Assembly: GCA_001724265.1 (NCBI GenBank)
Contig: MEDY01000113.1
Coordinates: 1-64,000 of the forward strand
Direction: 5' to 3'
DNA: 64,000 nucleotides
DNA from: Rhizaria sp. SCN 62-66
Lineage: Eukaryota; Rhizaria, unplaced
The notes beneath the pieces are model-generated. The model saw only the letters and a program-made list of their open reading frames with translations. It was not told the DNA's origin and made no database searches. The position numbers and the translations under genes are program-made. Position 1 is the first letter of the stretch; every line of letters starts with the position of its first letter. Shown piece after piece: positions 21,375-33,200 of this stretch.

Positions 21375-24300
21375 ATGTCCACACTTCCGGACGATGATGA
21401 GGCGCTCGCCCGCGTCTCCGCCATCACTGACCTCATCAAGGGTATCTGCGACAACACAATCGACCCAGATTCCGACTACGCAGTTGAGATGTCCAAGAAG
21501 GTTGCCGCCGAGGCATCCAAGTCCTCCGCCATTTCCGCAAAGGGCGCTGCCTCCAAATCCAATCAAGACGCTGCCGTGGCTGCTGCTTCTGCGGAGACCA
21601 GCCCTGAGGCCGACGCTGGCGCCACAACGCCCGCGGAGGGCCGCGCCGGCAACGGCATGTCCGCTGCGTGCCAGCAGTACTGCCAGCACTGCAAGTGGGA
21701 GTACTACAGCAGCGCTGACGCGGCGTGCCGGCGCTGCGCCAAGCCCACGGTCCCAGCCGCGCCGCGCCGCGAGCGGCTGCTGCAGGTCTGCGCTGACAAG
21801 GCCACGCGCATCGCCACCAACCGGCTGCGCCGCACGCAGTACAAGCAGTGGATGGCGGAGCGCGCGGCGAAGGTCGACAGCGTCGTGCGCGGCCGCGGCG
21901 GCGCCGTCGCGGGGGGCGCCGCCGCCGTCAAGGGCGGCACAGACTACGCGGCCTGGGACTTCTGGGAGCCCGGTACGCTTAACTCACTCAAAAACGTTTA
22001 AACCTGGAATATAACTCTATTTCTACTCATAATAATTGTGTTCTTATTTCTATTTTAAGAAAATTGATTGATATATCCTCGCTAACAACGTCTCTTCTCT
22101 TTTGATATTTCTCCCCGTTTCCTTGCTGCGTAGACTCCGACGAGGACGACGACGAGGCAGAGCTGAAGCTGAAGCAGCAGGCCTCATCGGCGGACCTGAG
22201 CAACCCCGCGTTTGCGGCGATGGAGGCGGACATGGCCGAGCGCCACAAGCGCCGCGCGGCGCAGCAAGCGGCGGCGGACGAGCTCAAAGAGCAGGGCAAC
22301 GCGGCGTACAAGGCGCAGCAGTTTACCGCCGCGCTAGCGCACTACTCGGCCGCGATCGACACGTGCAAAGGCAACAAGGCCTACTACACGAACCGCGCCA
22401 TGTGCAACAACCGGCTGCATCGGTACGAAGACGCCGTCAAGGACGCGACGACGGCGATCGACATCTTCAAATACCTGGACGGCGGCAAGCTTCCGCGCGT
22501 GGCCGCGAACGCGAGCGCGCGCCAAAAGACGAACCCGCCGATCGCGCTCAAGGCGTACTTGCGGCGCGCCGAGGCGCTGCAGGCGCTGGGCCGCGTCGAG
22601 GACGCGCTGGCTGACTGCGCGGCCGGCGCGGAGCTGTGCGTGCAGGGCCGGCTGCAGGCGCTGCCGGAGCTCGCCAGGCTCAAGGAGTCACTTCTGCTGC
22701 AGCGTGAGGAGGCGCAGGCCGCCGCCAAGGCGCAAGTGGCGGCTACACCGCAGACAACGGGCACTGCAGAGCAATCTATGAATGCGGAAGTGGTCGCAAA
22801 GGCCCAGAAGGCGGCGGAGGAAAATAAAAGCCAGGCCCAGAGCCAGGGCAAGGATGACAGCGGCGACACGGATGGCGACTTTCTGGCCTTCCCCCTCGGA
22901 CTGGGGCTCGGGCCGGAGGTCGCCTCGACCGTGCGCTCCACGCAGTCCAACGGTGACGGCGACTTTGGGGACTCGGACCCCGAGAGTTCGGCCGCCGATT
23001 TGTACGTCGAGACCGCCTCGTCAACGTCCCCGGCCTACCGGGCAATGCTCCAAGCGGCGCGGGGCGCTCAAGACGCGCAGGGCACTCCGAACGCGGCCTT
23101 GGCTGGCGCGAGCAAGAGCAAGAGCAAGCCCGACCGCGCGCTGATTGCTGAGGGCATCGAGGAGTGGCTTGATCTGCACTGTGATAAGCTGCCCGAGCCA
23201 GCACTTAAGTACGCGCGCGCCCGCCTCACTCTCTGCGCGCTGCCGCCCGAGACGCCCGTCAGCAGCCCGTTCTCCGCGGGCGGCAAGACTGCCGGCCAGA
23301 GCGGCGACGCCCAGGTGGCGCGCGCGGCCAAGGTTGCCGATGCGCGCGCTTTCCTGGCCCAAGTGGTCCCCGAGAAACTGAACGCGGTCGCGGCGTGCCT
23401 CAGCTTCGTCCCCGACGTTGCGGACGACATTAAAGCGCGCGTGTCCACCGACATCGTTGTCGCGGAACGCGTTCTCAATAGCTTTTCAACGGTGCCCGAG
23501 CGTAGTTTGGTCGAACAAGTGGAAGCTTTGATGAGGCTCCGTGGCGAACATGCGTCTGACATGCTGGACCGTCTCACGAAGCTCCTCGTGGACTCGACGG
23601 AGGCCGCGGCCCAGTTCACCTGCGCGCTCGGCGCGCCGCGTGTCGCCTCGGGCCCGCTGCGCGAGCTCCAGTCCCTCGTGTGGAAGTGGGTCCTCTGGCG
23701 CAACCTGTTTGTGGCCGCGGCAGCTCAGCGCCTGGCGTCGGTGACAGACGCGCAGCGCAATATGCTTAACTGCAACCACGGCGTCGGGGTCCTCACGCGT
23801 GCGCTCCTGGTCGCCGTGACCGTGCTGCCCGGCATCGACGAGCCTGCCGGGATCGTTGTCCGCCGCTTGCAAGCGATGGAGCAGTCGGCGGCGGACCCTC
23901 GCATGAGGCTCCAATTCAGCGACGATAAATACGTGAAGAATATGCAAGTATTCATGGCCACCGAGCGTGAGGCCGCAAAAAGCATCGATTATCGCTGGAC
24001 TCTCCTCGTGCGCTTGCTGGCCGCGCTGCGGTCCTTCGCGCCTCTCGAGTTGGCCCGCGCCGCGATGCTGCGCCAGGGCGTGCTGTCGATTGTCGCGCGC
24101 CTTGTGCACCAGCTGCTGCAGCTCGAGCGCGTTATCCTGCAGGGCGTCAAGGCGCACCTTATCGACCGGACGTTCGAGCTCGAGGCGTTCGACCTCAACA
24201 GCGTGGACAAGTACAACGACGGCGCCAACGAGGCCTCGAACGAGCTCCGACTCAGCAAGATCCGCCGCATGGTGATTCCCGCCGCCACGGCCGCGCTAGC

Positions 24301-27007
24301 GGCGCCCGCGCAGTCGTGGCTGAGTGCCGTCGCCGTCGCGCTTGAGCTGGCCACGCGGCTGTTGCACCAGGTCCTGCAGGCCGACGCGATCCGCGCCGAC
24401 GTCGTCGCCAACGGGCTGCGCCGGCCGGCCACCGCGGCGGCGGGCTCGGCCGCCGACACGGGCGCCGGCGCCGGGCTCCAGGCCCTGCTCGAGACGCTGC
24501 TGATGGCCACGAGCACCGCGCTTGCCAACGACGCCTTCGCCAGGGAGACGCTGCGCCACGCGGCGCGGCTGGACCAGGGCTGGTCTGCGCACTGGGACAA
24601 GGGCTCGCGGTCTGTGCTGCCGACTGGCCAGCGGCTCGTGCGGCGCGGCGCTACGCAGCACCTGCTGGACCTCACCGTGAACCTCACGCACGACGCGCGC
24701 GTCAAGGCGCTGGTACAGTCGGGCGGGTCGGCGTTGGGCGCAACGCTGCTTGGGGCGCTGCGCACGACGCTCTCGCACGCGGCGCGGGGCAACGCGCTGG
24801 CAAATATGAGCGACGTCGCTGAGTTCTCGGTCGCGGGCCCTGAGCACGGCTTCGGTGCCGGCGTGCCGGTCCCGAAAAACGCCTTGCTTGAAGCCCAGCC
24901 CATGCTGACGGTGCCCACCGTTGCCGAGGCCTACGCCGACTCTTTGATCGCGAAGGCAGAGTGCACGGCGGTGGAGGAGCTTGTCGCGCGCGAGCGCAAG
25001 AAGCTGGCCGACGCCGCCGCCAAAACCAAACCCACGGCCAAGGGAGGCAAGGCGGGCACTGCTGCCGCAGCGACAGCGGCAGCGACGCCGCAGACGCAAA
25101 CTCTGCCGCCCGAGCTGGTGAAGAAAGAGGAGGCCGCGACCAGCATGTATAAAGTTGCATCACTGAAATTAAAGAGCGCGCAGACGAAAGCCGTCGAGTC
25201 GATGACTGCAGTTGCTGGCTCAGCAATGGCCCCGTTTCTCGACGACGTGTGGACCGAGAGCGTGCAGACCTACCTCGAAGGCTGCGGCGTCTCCCTGAGC
25301 GCCATCAAGACGGTCGGCCCGCAGCTGTACCACGTCGCCGCGGGGACCGTGTCGGCGCTGCAGTGCAGCACGATCGAGGTCCTCACCAACCTCTCAGTCG
25401 ACCTCGCGCTGCGCACGCGCCTCGCCGCGCCCGGCAGGAGCGCCGCGGCCGGCGGCGCCGGCGGCGCTGCCCAGGGCGGCGACGCTGAGGAAGACAGCGA
25501 AGGGCTGCTGGAGCGCGTCGTCGGCATCGTGCTGCGTGCGGCCCTCGGTGTGTTCAAGGCGAGCCCCATGGAGCGCGACATGGCGCGGGTTAGCTCTGGT
25601 CAAACAGCGGCGTCTGTCTACGGCGCCACGCGCGCTTACTTGAAGCTGCTGTGTGAAGGGCTCGGTCTGCTGATGAACTTGACTCTCGCTGCCGGCGCGG
25701 ACGCAGCTGCCCGCATTGTCAGATTTGCGCCCGTGCTACCGTGGGTGCTCTTTGCACTCATGGCGCCCCCGCCGGCCCTCATGAAAGTGCTGCCGGCCGG
25801 GCTCGATATCACGCTGCAGGTCCGCATCGTCGGTCTGCTCTCGCGCCTCGCCGCGGGCAACCTCGCCGTGCGCGACGACTTGCTCGCGCGCAACGGCATC
25901 GGTCTCATGCTCGGCACGGGCATCGCCGCCAGCGTCGCCGCCATGACGCCTGACAATTTGCCTCCGCTCACGGGCAGTTTCGACGATTTGTCCGCCGAAG
26001 ATCGCGGCAGTCGGCGCGTCTGTGTCTCGCTCTTGAGTGAGCTATTCGATATCAGCAACCACTGCATGCGCATCGTCGCGCTGCTGTGCCAGCACGACCC
26101 GCAGCAGGCCTCGCGCGAGCTCAGCTTCTTCCCGGCACCGGAGCCGGTCACGTCCAAGGCCGCTGCTGCCGCGGCACTGCCCGCAGCGCGCATGGCCGCG
26201 TCCAAGGCCGCGTGGGACAACTGCGGCGGCGCGGTGCCGCTCACCAAGGAGTTTATCGAGCAGTGGAACCGCGCGACCGGCTTCACTATCGCTGAAGAGC
26301 ATTTGACCCTGCCTCCGGGGTCCGCGCTCCCGACGCCTGCCGCCGCGCTGCCCACGGGCGTTGCGCGGGCCTTGGCGGCGACGCGCGTAGTCGAGTATCA
26401 CCAGCTCACGTTGCGCGTTGATAACAGTTTCCACGACGTAGTCGCGCTCGCGTCGGGCTCCGGCGTGGCCGGCGTCGTGGCGCTCGTGCTCAACTCGTGG
26501 TCGCCGCAGACGTCTGGCAACTTCGGACAAGCTATTGTCAAGATTTCGCAGACGCCGCCGCCGCTGGTTGAGCAGGCCGACTGGAGCAAGCACTTCACGG
26601 CCCCGCTGTCCGCGCTCGTGCGCGGCGCCATTCTGTCCTCAGCGCGCACGGCACTAGCGGCGCTTAAGGTGCAGGGCGACTTCCTGGCCGGCACTGCGGT
26701 TAAGTCCAAGCTCGAGCTGCAGCAACTGGAGCTAGCCAACGCGATCGAGCCTGAGGCTGGCGCTGCGGGGGGCAAGGGCGCTTTTGCCACGCTGCAGGGC
26801 GCGCGCCTGCACGGCACGGGCGCGCTCAACGTTGTTGACGCACTTGTGTCGCTGATGCGGCGCGGCGACAACGACCTCTGGGCCCCGGCGGCGCAGAACG
26901 CCGCGCTGGCGTGCGCGCGGCTGGCAGGCAAATCGCCTGAAGCCATGCTGCTACTGCGCGAGCTCAACGCGTTCCCACTGCTTGCCAAGTACAGCGGCAA
27001 GAAGTAA
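21375..27007 (+). CDS. TTC12: TTC12-like TPR/ARM protein, likely dynein assembly factor
   Basis: Exons 21375-21972 and 22134-27007, phase 1, 161-nt intron (GTACGC...CGTAG); 1823 aa. The N-terminus (DLIKGICDN) resembles the start of TTC12. A four-cysteine knuckle, C103-C106-C118-C121, follows, then DYAAWDFWEP running over the splice into an acidic DSDEDDDE patch. After NPAFAAMEADMAERHKRR comes a TPR block (about residues 245-345: LKEQGNAAYKAQQF, YYTNRAMCNNRLHRYEDAVKDA). The remaining 1400 residues are helical, with ARM-like stretches such as LLDLTVNLTHD and an ARM-like C-terminus (LWAPAAQNAALACARLAG). TPR followed by ARM repeats is the TTC12 and UNC-45 plan; the NPAF..ME.D..ER.KRR lead-in points to TTC12, a cytoplasmic factor for axonemal dynein assembly. 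It is about 2.5 times longer than human TTC12, so orthology is probable, not proven. Stop TAA. Confidence 0.65.
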
Positions 27008-27239
27008 GCCGCAGCATCTGTCATATCCCGGATATGTGACTTTTGGTTGACGCCTCTCACTTTTCTCAAGCCTTACCTTAATACGGAACTCCTTTTCTCG
27101 AATTTATAACTAGTCATACACAAATCTGATATTTAACTCGATTATATGTCCTTTAGTTGTCATTGAAACAATGTATTGATGCTAAGTACAATTAATAAAC
27201 TCTGTAGTCATTTTGACTAAATAAACGTTGTGTGTTATT

Positions 27240-30200
27240 TTACTTCCATGAGTTGTAGTTCGGTCCGAATTGATACTGGTGCTGTTCTTCGTCATCGTCA
27301 TCTTCGCCCTCGAGAATACTGTGAGCATCACCGTCATCGCTGCAGTAGTCATCGTCGGCAACGATCTCGCGCCCACCGTGCGCGCGCTCCTCCGCAGCAG
27401 CCCTGTACGCGGCCGCCAGCGCGCGCCCGCGAGCGCCACTGCCGCGGCCGGATACCATGAGTGCGTGTTCCTCCTGGCTCAGCTGCCGCTGCAGCGCGTG
27501 GTACAGCGACACGGCATCACGCGCGCTGCGCACTCGGACACGACCATGGCCGCCCTGGTTGCGACTGTCAGAGCGGCGGCCATGGCCGGGGCCTGAAGGG
27601 GACGCGGTGGACTGCGTGTTGGCCACTGTAACAGACTCGGCGTCATCGTCGTTATCATCGCCGTCGCCGTTGTCATCGCTGCAAATGAAGTCAGCTAGAC
27701 TGCCGACAGAGCCATCGTCGTCGCCGTCGTCGTCGTCGACGCTCACACCACCGCCGCCGTTTGAGTCGTCGTCACTCTCACTATCGTCGTCGTCGTCATC
27801 GTTGCCAAGGACTCGAGACCGACGCCGCGCCTGCGCAGCGCTGCCCCGCGCAGGCGCAGACCGGAACCGCACTGCGGCGGTCATGTCGAGAAAACGCGAC
27901 GCATGCTGCTGCTGCTGGCCCTGGTTCGAAACCAACCTAGAGTGCGACTTGCTACTGCTGCTACTTGCAGGCCGCGGAACAGAAGATGTGACTTCAATCT
28001 CGGAGTCTTGCGTTCTGAACGCAGAGAGCGACTCCCGCACAGATGATTCGCCGTCTTGATCACTGCCACCGTGATTTTGTCGGACAGGCTGCTGAAGAGT
28101 GACAGATTGAGTATCAGTGTCAGTGTCAGTGTCAGCAATGACGCGTTTACGCAACATCACAGTCCTGGTCTTGTTCGCGCCACCAGTGCGCGTCGCATCA
28201 GCGGCTCCGTTGTGAAGACGACGGCGACTGTGCTGAGGCCCAATCACAGCGTCGCTCTCCTCTTCGTGATCGTCGCCGTCAACAGAGTCGCGCCTGGCCG
28301 CGACAGAGAGAGGATGGCGCGGCACGGGGGCGGGATGCGGCGGGGTAACGTCCGTCGACGTAGAGTCGTCGAGCACGCGTGCACGCCTCAACGCTGCAGC
28401 ACTGGTGCCAGTGCCAGCACCTGCCACAGCAGTGTTGCGCACGATAACGCCGGTGTCGCTGGCGCTACTGGCGCTTGCGCTCAGCGGTGCCTGCCCTTGC
28501 GGGTGCGCAGCTGCTGTGGGCCACTCTGAGTGAACGCGCGACTGAGAGTGTGAGTGCGAGCGCGTCTGCGACTGCAAACCCGTTTGTGACTGTGACTGGG
28601 ACTGGGACTGCGACAATGACTGCGAGAGCTGACGCAACAGGCGCGGTGCGACGCTTTGCAGCGGGGCAGTGTACGGCCCCAGCAGCGGCGGCACCGGCTT
28701 GTGAGGAGTGGCCCCCGTCCCCGTCGCTGCGCGCGTCGCACCCGCTGTTGCTGCAGCGGATGATGCCGTCGTTGCCGTCGCCACCAGTCTCGCCGTTGCC
28801 GCGGTCACTGTGGTCGCGGCTGTGAGGCGAACGGGGGGCGAGCGCAGCACGCTGCGCAGGGGCGCGGGGCTTTGCGCGGACAGCTGAGGTACTGGCGGCG
28901 GCTGAGGCGCCACGTGCAGCAGCGATGGTGCTTCGAACCCGCGCAGTGCAGCGTTGCTGTTGTCCGAGGATTGCCCGGCAATCGCAGGCGTTGCCGCCGC
29001 GTCAGCAGCGCCGGTGCGCGCCTGGGGGGACAGGCGGCACGTGGCGGTGGAGACGTCCGACAGCGCGGCCCGCAGAGGCGGCGCGCTGTCTGCGCTCGTC
29101 TGCCTGGCACTCGCGCGGGCAGGCGTGTTGGGAACAGTGTCGGAGTGGTCAAGAGCGGACGCGTCGTCTGATGCTAACAATGGCACGGGGACTGGGGGCC
29201 CAAAAGTAGTAGCGGCAGTACAAACACTGCTGCTGCTGCTGCTACCGTCAGTACTATCGCTGCTAATGTCAGAAACACTTGTGGTCGAATCTTCACCGTC
29301 ACTCGCGCTGCTTCCACTGCTGCTGCTGCTGCTGCTGCTACTGCTACTGCTGCTGCTGCTGCTGCTGGCACCGATGGTGGCCGCAATCCTCGCGCTAGGC
29401 GCGCGCGCGACTTCGCCCTGCGTGTCCCGCTCCTGCGCCCGCTGGGTCTCGCGCTTGATCGCGCGACTGCGCCGGTGCTCCGCAGTGATGTACGAGTGTG
29501 TCACGGTGACACTCTCTGTGTCGCTGTCGACACCTGCACTGCTTGTGTTGCGAACGTCATCCCGGTCAAACCGGCCGCTGGGGGCACAGTTGTCAGTGCC
29601 GCGCTTAAACGGCGACTGTTCCAGACTACTCCCGCTCGCAGACGCTGCAGCGTCGGTACTGTTCGCATCTGCTGTCGCAGTCAAAGCAGCAGCAGGAGTA
29701 TTAGCAGATATCCGGCGTTGCAGCGTATTGTGTGCGTTGTGTGACTCGTTGGGCTGCGACAGCGGCTGCAGCGGGGGCGGTTCTTCGTCGACAATATCAC
29801 CGCAACCGTCACTGTCGAGGGCACTGTGAAGCCTCGATTGGCCTCTTGACGGAGAATGGGGCAGAGAGCGGGCATACAGGCGTGGGGGAGACTGAGACTG
29901 CGACTGAGAGCGCAAAGGTGGCGTGCCTGGCAAGAAATTGTCGTCCACAAATGGCTCGTCATAGTTATATGCGTCAGCGTCGTAATCCGCATTGTCGTCG
30001 TCATCACCATTGTCGCCGGCGTTATCAGCAACTTCACTGGCGCGCCTGTCGTTGCGGTTATTGTCCTCATTCGTGAGCTGCATGATGTCAGCCGCCGCTC
30101 GCGCGCGCGAGCCCACCATGGAGCCCAGCACCAGCGCACGCCTCAGCCCACCGACACCCATATTAGCATTGTCATTGCTGTTGTTATTGTTGCTGTCGAG

Positions 30201-33200
30201 CGACAGTGTGATTGCAGGCGCGTTCCTCAGCGCCGCCAGCCGTGCCTGTCCCCACTCCTCGGCCTCCTCGAAGTTAAGCCGCAGGTATTCGTCATAATAC
30301 GCGCGTTCTCGCTGCGCGGCCACCGCAGCCACCGCAAGCGCACTCATAGCCGGTATAACGCCACTCTGGCCGCCATTATCGGTGTCGTCACCGCCACCGT
30401 GACCGTGTGTGATCGCGTTCGCGCCGCCCCTGCCGCGGCCCTTGGCCATCGCGCGCGCCTCTTTGGCAGCCACCGCGGCCGCCGCGGCCTCGGCGGCCCG
30501 CAGCGCAGCCTCGCTGGGCGGCGGCGCCAGCGCGCCGGGCGGGGCCAGCACGCACACCGGCGGGATCAGCGCCGCCGCTGCAGTGTGGCCGTGGCCGTGG
30601 CCGTTGTTGTTGGAGTTAGTGTTCGCGGTGCGGTGCGGGACCAGATCTGGCCCCACTGCGACGTCAAGCGTGGGGCGCAGGCGCTCGCGCTTGAGCATGC
30701 TATAGATGAAGTCGACCGAGTTTAGCGAGGTAAAGAGCGCGCGCGCTTCGGTGCCCTCGGTCGCCAGCGTCACGCACCGGCCCGCGCGCGCGCGCCCCGC
30801 GCGGCCCATGCGCTGGATCGTCCTGATCGCGGAGCCGGAGCCGTCGTAGGCGATGGTAAGGTCGACGGAGCCGATGTCGAGCCCCTCCTCGCCGATGGAC
30901 GTCGCCACAAGTACGTTGCAGAGCCCGGCCTGGAAGCGCGCGACCACGGCGGCCTGCTCCTGCTGCGACATGCCTTGCTGCCCCGTCACCGCGCCGCCGG
31001 CACCGGAGTCGTGCTCCGCCTCGGCCGCGGCAGCGGCGGCAGCGGCACCGCCACTGTTGGCGTTGTGCGAGCTGGCGGCGGAGCTGGAGCTGTAAAGCAC
31101 GCTGTCGTCGTCGAAGTCGTCGTCGTCGTCGTCGCCGGCGCCGCTCTTGTTCCACACGCCACGCACAGTGCCACCACCGCCGCCGCCGCCACTGTGACCG
31201 TGGCTGCCTTTGCCGCCGCCGCGCGCCGCCTTGGCGCCTGCGCCGCCGGTGGAGGCCGCGCGCGAGGACTGGCCGATGAAGAGCATGGGGCGCACGCGCG
31301 GCCCGCAGCGCAGCAGCATGTTGACGATCTCGGCCGCCGTGTCGCGCAGAGACGTGAACACGATCACGCCGCCGCCGCGGATGTCGACCTCCTCCTCCTC
31401 TTCGCTCGCAATCTCAATGCCGCTGCCTCTGCCGGCGTCGCCGGCACGGTCGCTCTTACGCTCAGCGTCGCTGTCGCTGTCGGTCGCGAGGCTAGCTACA
31501 TTGGGTTTGCTGTTGCCGCTGGCGTTAAGTTGTCCTGTGGACTCGGAGAGCTCGGGCTTGGCCTCTGTCTTGATGTGTTGAGACTCATCGTCGTTGTTCT
31601 GCTTCAATTGCAGCTGTTTCTGCTGATGTTGCAGCTTCAACTCCTTGCGCTGTTGCCGTTCTTGTTGTATCTCCAGCTGCCTCTGCTGCTCCCGCAGTTG
31701 CCTCATCCGCGTCGACGGCCGAAACTCGCCCACAAAGCGCGACCAGCCTGCGTCACCACTCTCCCCCGCGCTCGCACTCGCACTAGCACTCGAATGAGAG
31801 CTTGAGCTCACGGTCAGACTCATGCCAGAAGAGTGCGTCGCACTGCCACCATCATCCTCAACGCTATAGTCGACGTCGGCATCAGGCGGAATCTCCCCGA
31901 GCTTCACGTCAAAGTGCGCGCACAGCAAATCCCGCAGCACCTGCAACTTCGGGTGCGCGCGCGCGCCCCAGGCGGCGCCGCCACGCGCGAGCAGCGCGTC
32001 GAGCTGCGCGCGCAGCGCCTCGCAGACGGGGTCCCGCGCCAGCAACGCGCGCGCCAGGTCGGCGCCGCGTAGGTCCTGCATGCGCGCGCGTGCGAGCTCG
32101 GCCGGGAAGCTCTGCCGCAGCACGCGCCGCAGCTGCGAAAGCCCCACGGCCTTGGCGCGCGAGAAGGCCAGCACCGCTGCCTGCGCGACCAGGAAGGCCG
32201 CTTCGACGCTGCCGCGGAGCGCGCGCAGGCGGGGCTCGCGGGCGGCGCGCGCGGCGAACTCGCGGCGGGCGCGCTCCAGGGCCGCGCGCGTGTACAGCTC
32301 CGGCTCCGTGGAGTGCACCGAAACGTCGCGGAAGCGCCGCAGCCGCTCCAGCGCGGTCCGCACGAGCTGCGCGGCGGCGGCGATGGGCCCGCGCAGCAGC
32401 GGCGTAAGCCCGACAACGATGACCTCCTTCTCGCGGCCGTGCATGTGGCGCACGACGTCGGCGTCCTCCTCGGTGCGCACCTGCAGCGCGGATATGCCCA
32501 GCGCCGTCACCACCTCCTGCACCTGGCCCAGCCCGCTGCCGGGAGTCGCGGACAGCGCCAGCACGCGGCACGGCGCGCGCACGCGGCGCAGCGCGGCGGC
32601 AACCGAGACGTAGGCGTAGTTGCCCGTGGCGCGGTGGGCCTCGTCGTAGACGGCGCACACGACGCGCTCGGTGGGCACGGCACCGCGGCCCAGGTCGCCG
32701 TCGACCGTCTGAGGGGTGGCAAACACGACGCGCGCAGTCTCCCAGAGCTGCTGGCGCCGCGCGGGCGGCAGCGAGCCGTCGAGGATGGCGCAGTCGGCGG
32801 GGTGGAAACCGGCCAGCGCGCGGCACGCGGCGGCCTGCTGCGTCACCAGTGGCCGCGTGGGTGCCATCATGACGGCGAGCCCGCGCGGGTACCACCGCAG
32901 CAGGTTCGCCAGCACGACGGCCGCGATAAGCGTCTTGCCCAGCCCCGTCGGCAGGCACACAAGCGTGTTCTCGCGCAGCGCGTGTGCCGCAATGGCGCGC
33001 TGGTACGCGCGGACCGACGCAGCGGGGTACAACCACGAGCCCGCCGTCGCGGGGTCAAACTGCGGCTGAGGCACCGACGACGCGCGGCGGGCGAACGCGC
33101 TCTGCGGCTGCTGTCGATGCTGCTGTTGCTGTGGCTGCTGCTGATGCGGCTGAAGACGCGTGAAAAGGTTGATGGCGCTTGACTGTTGTTTCTTCGGAGA

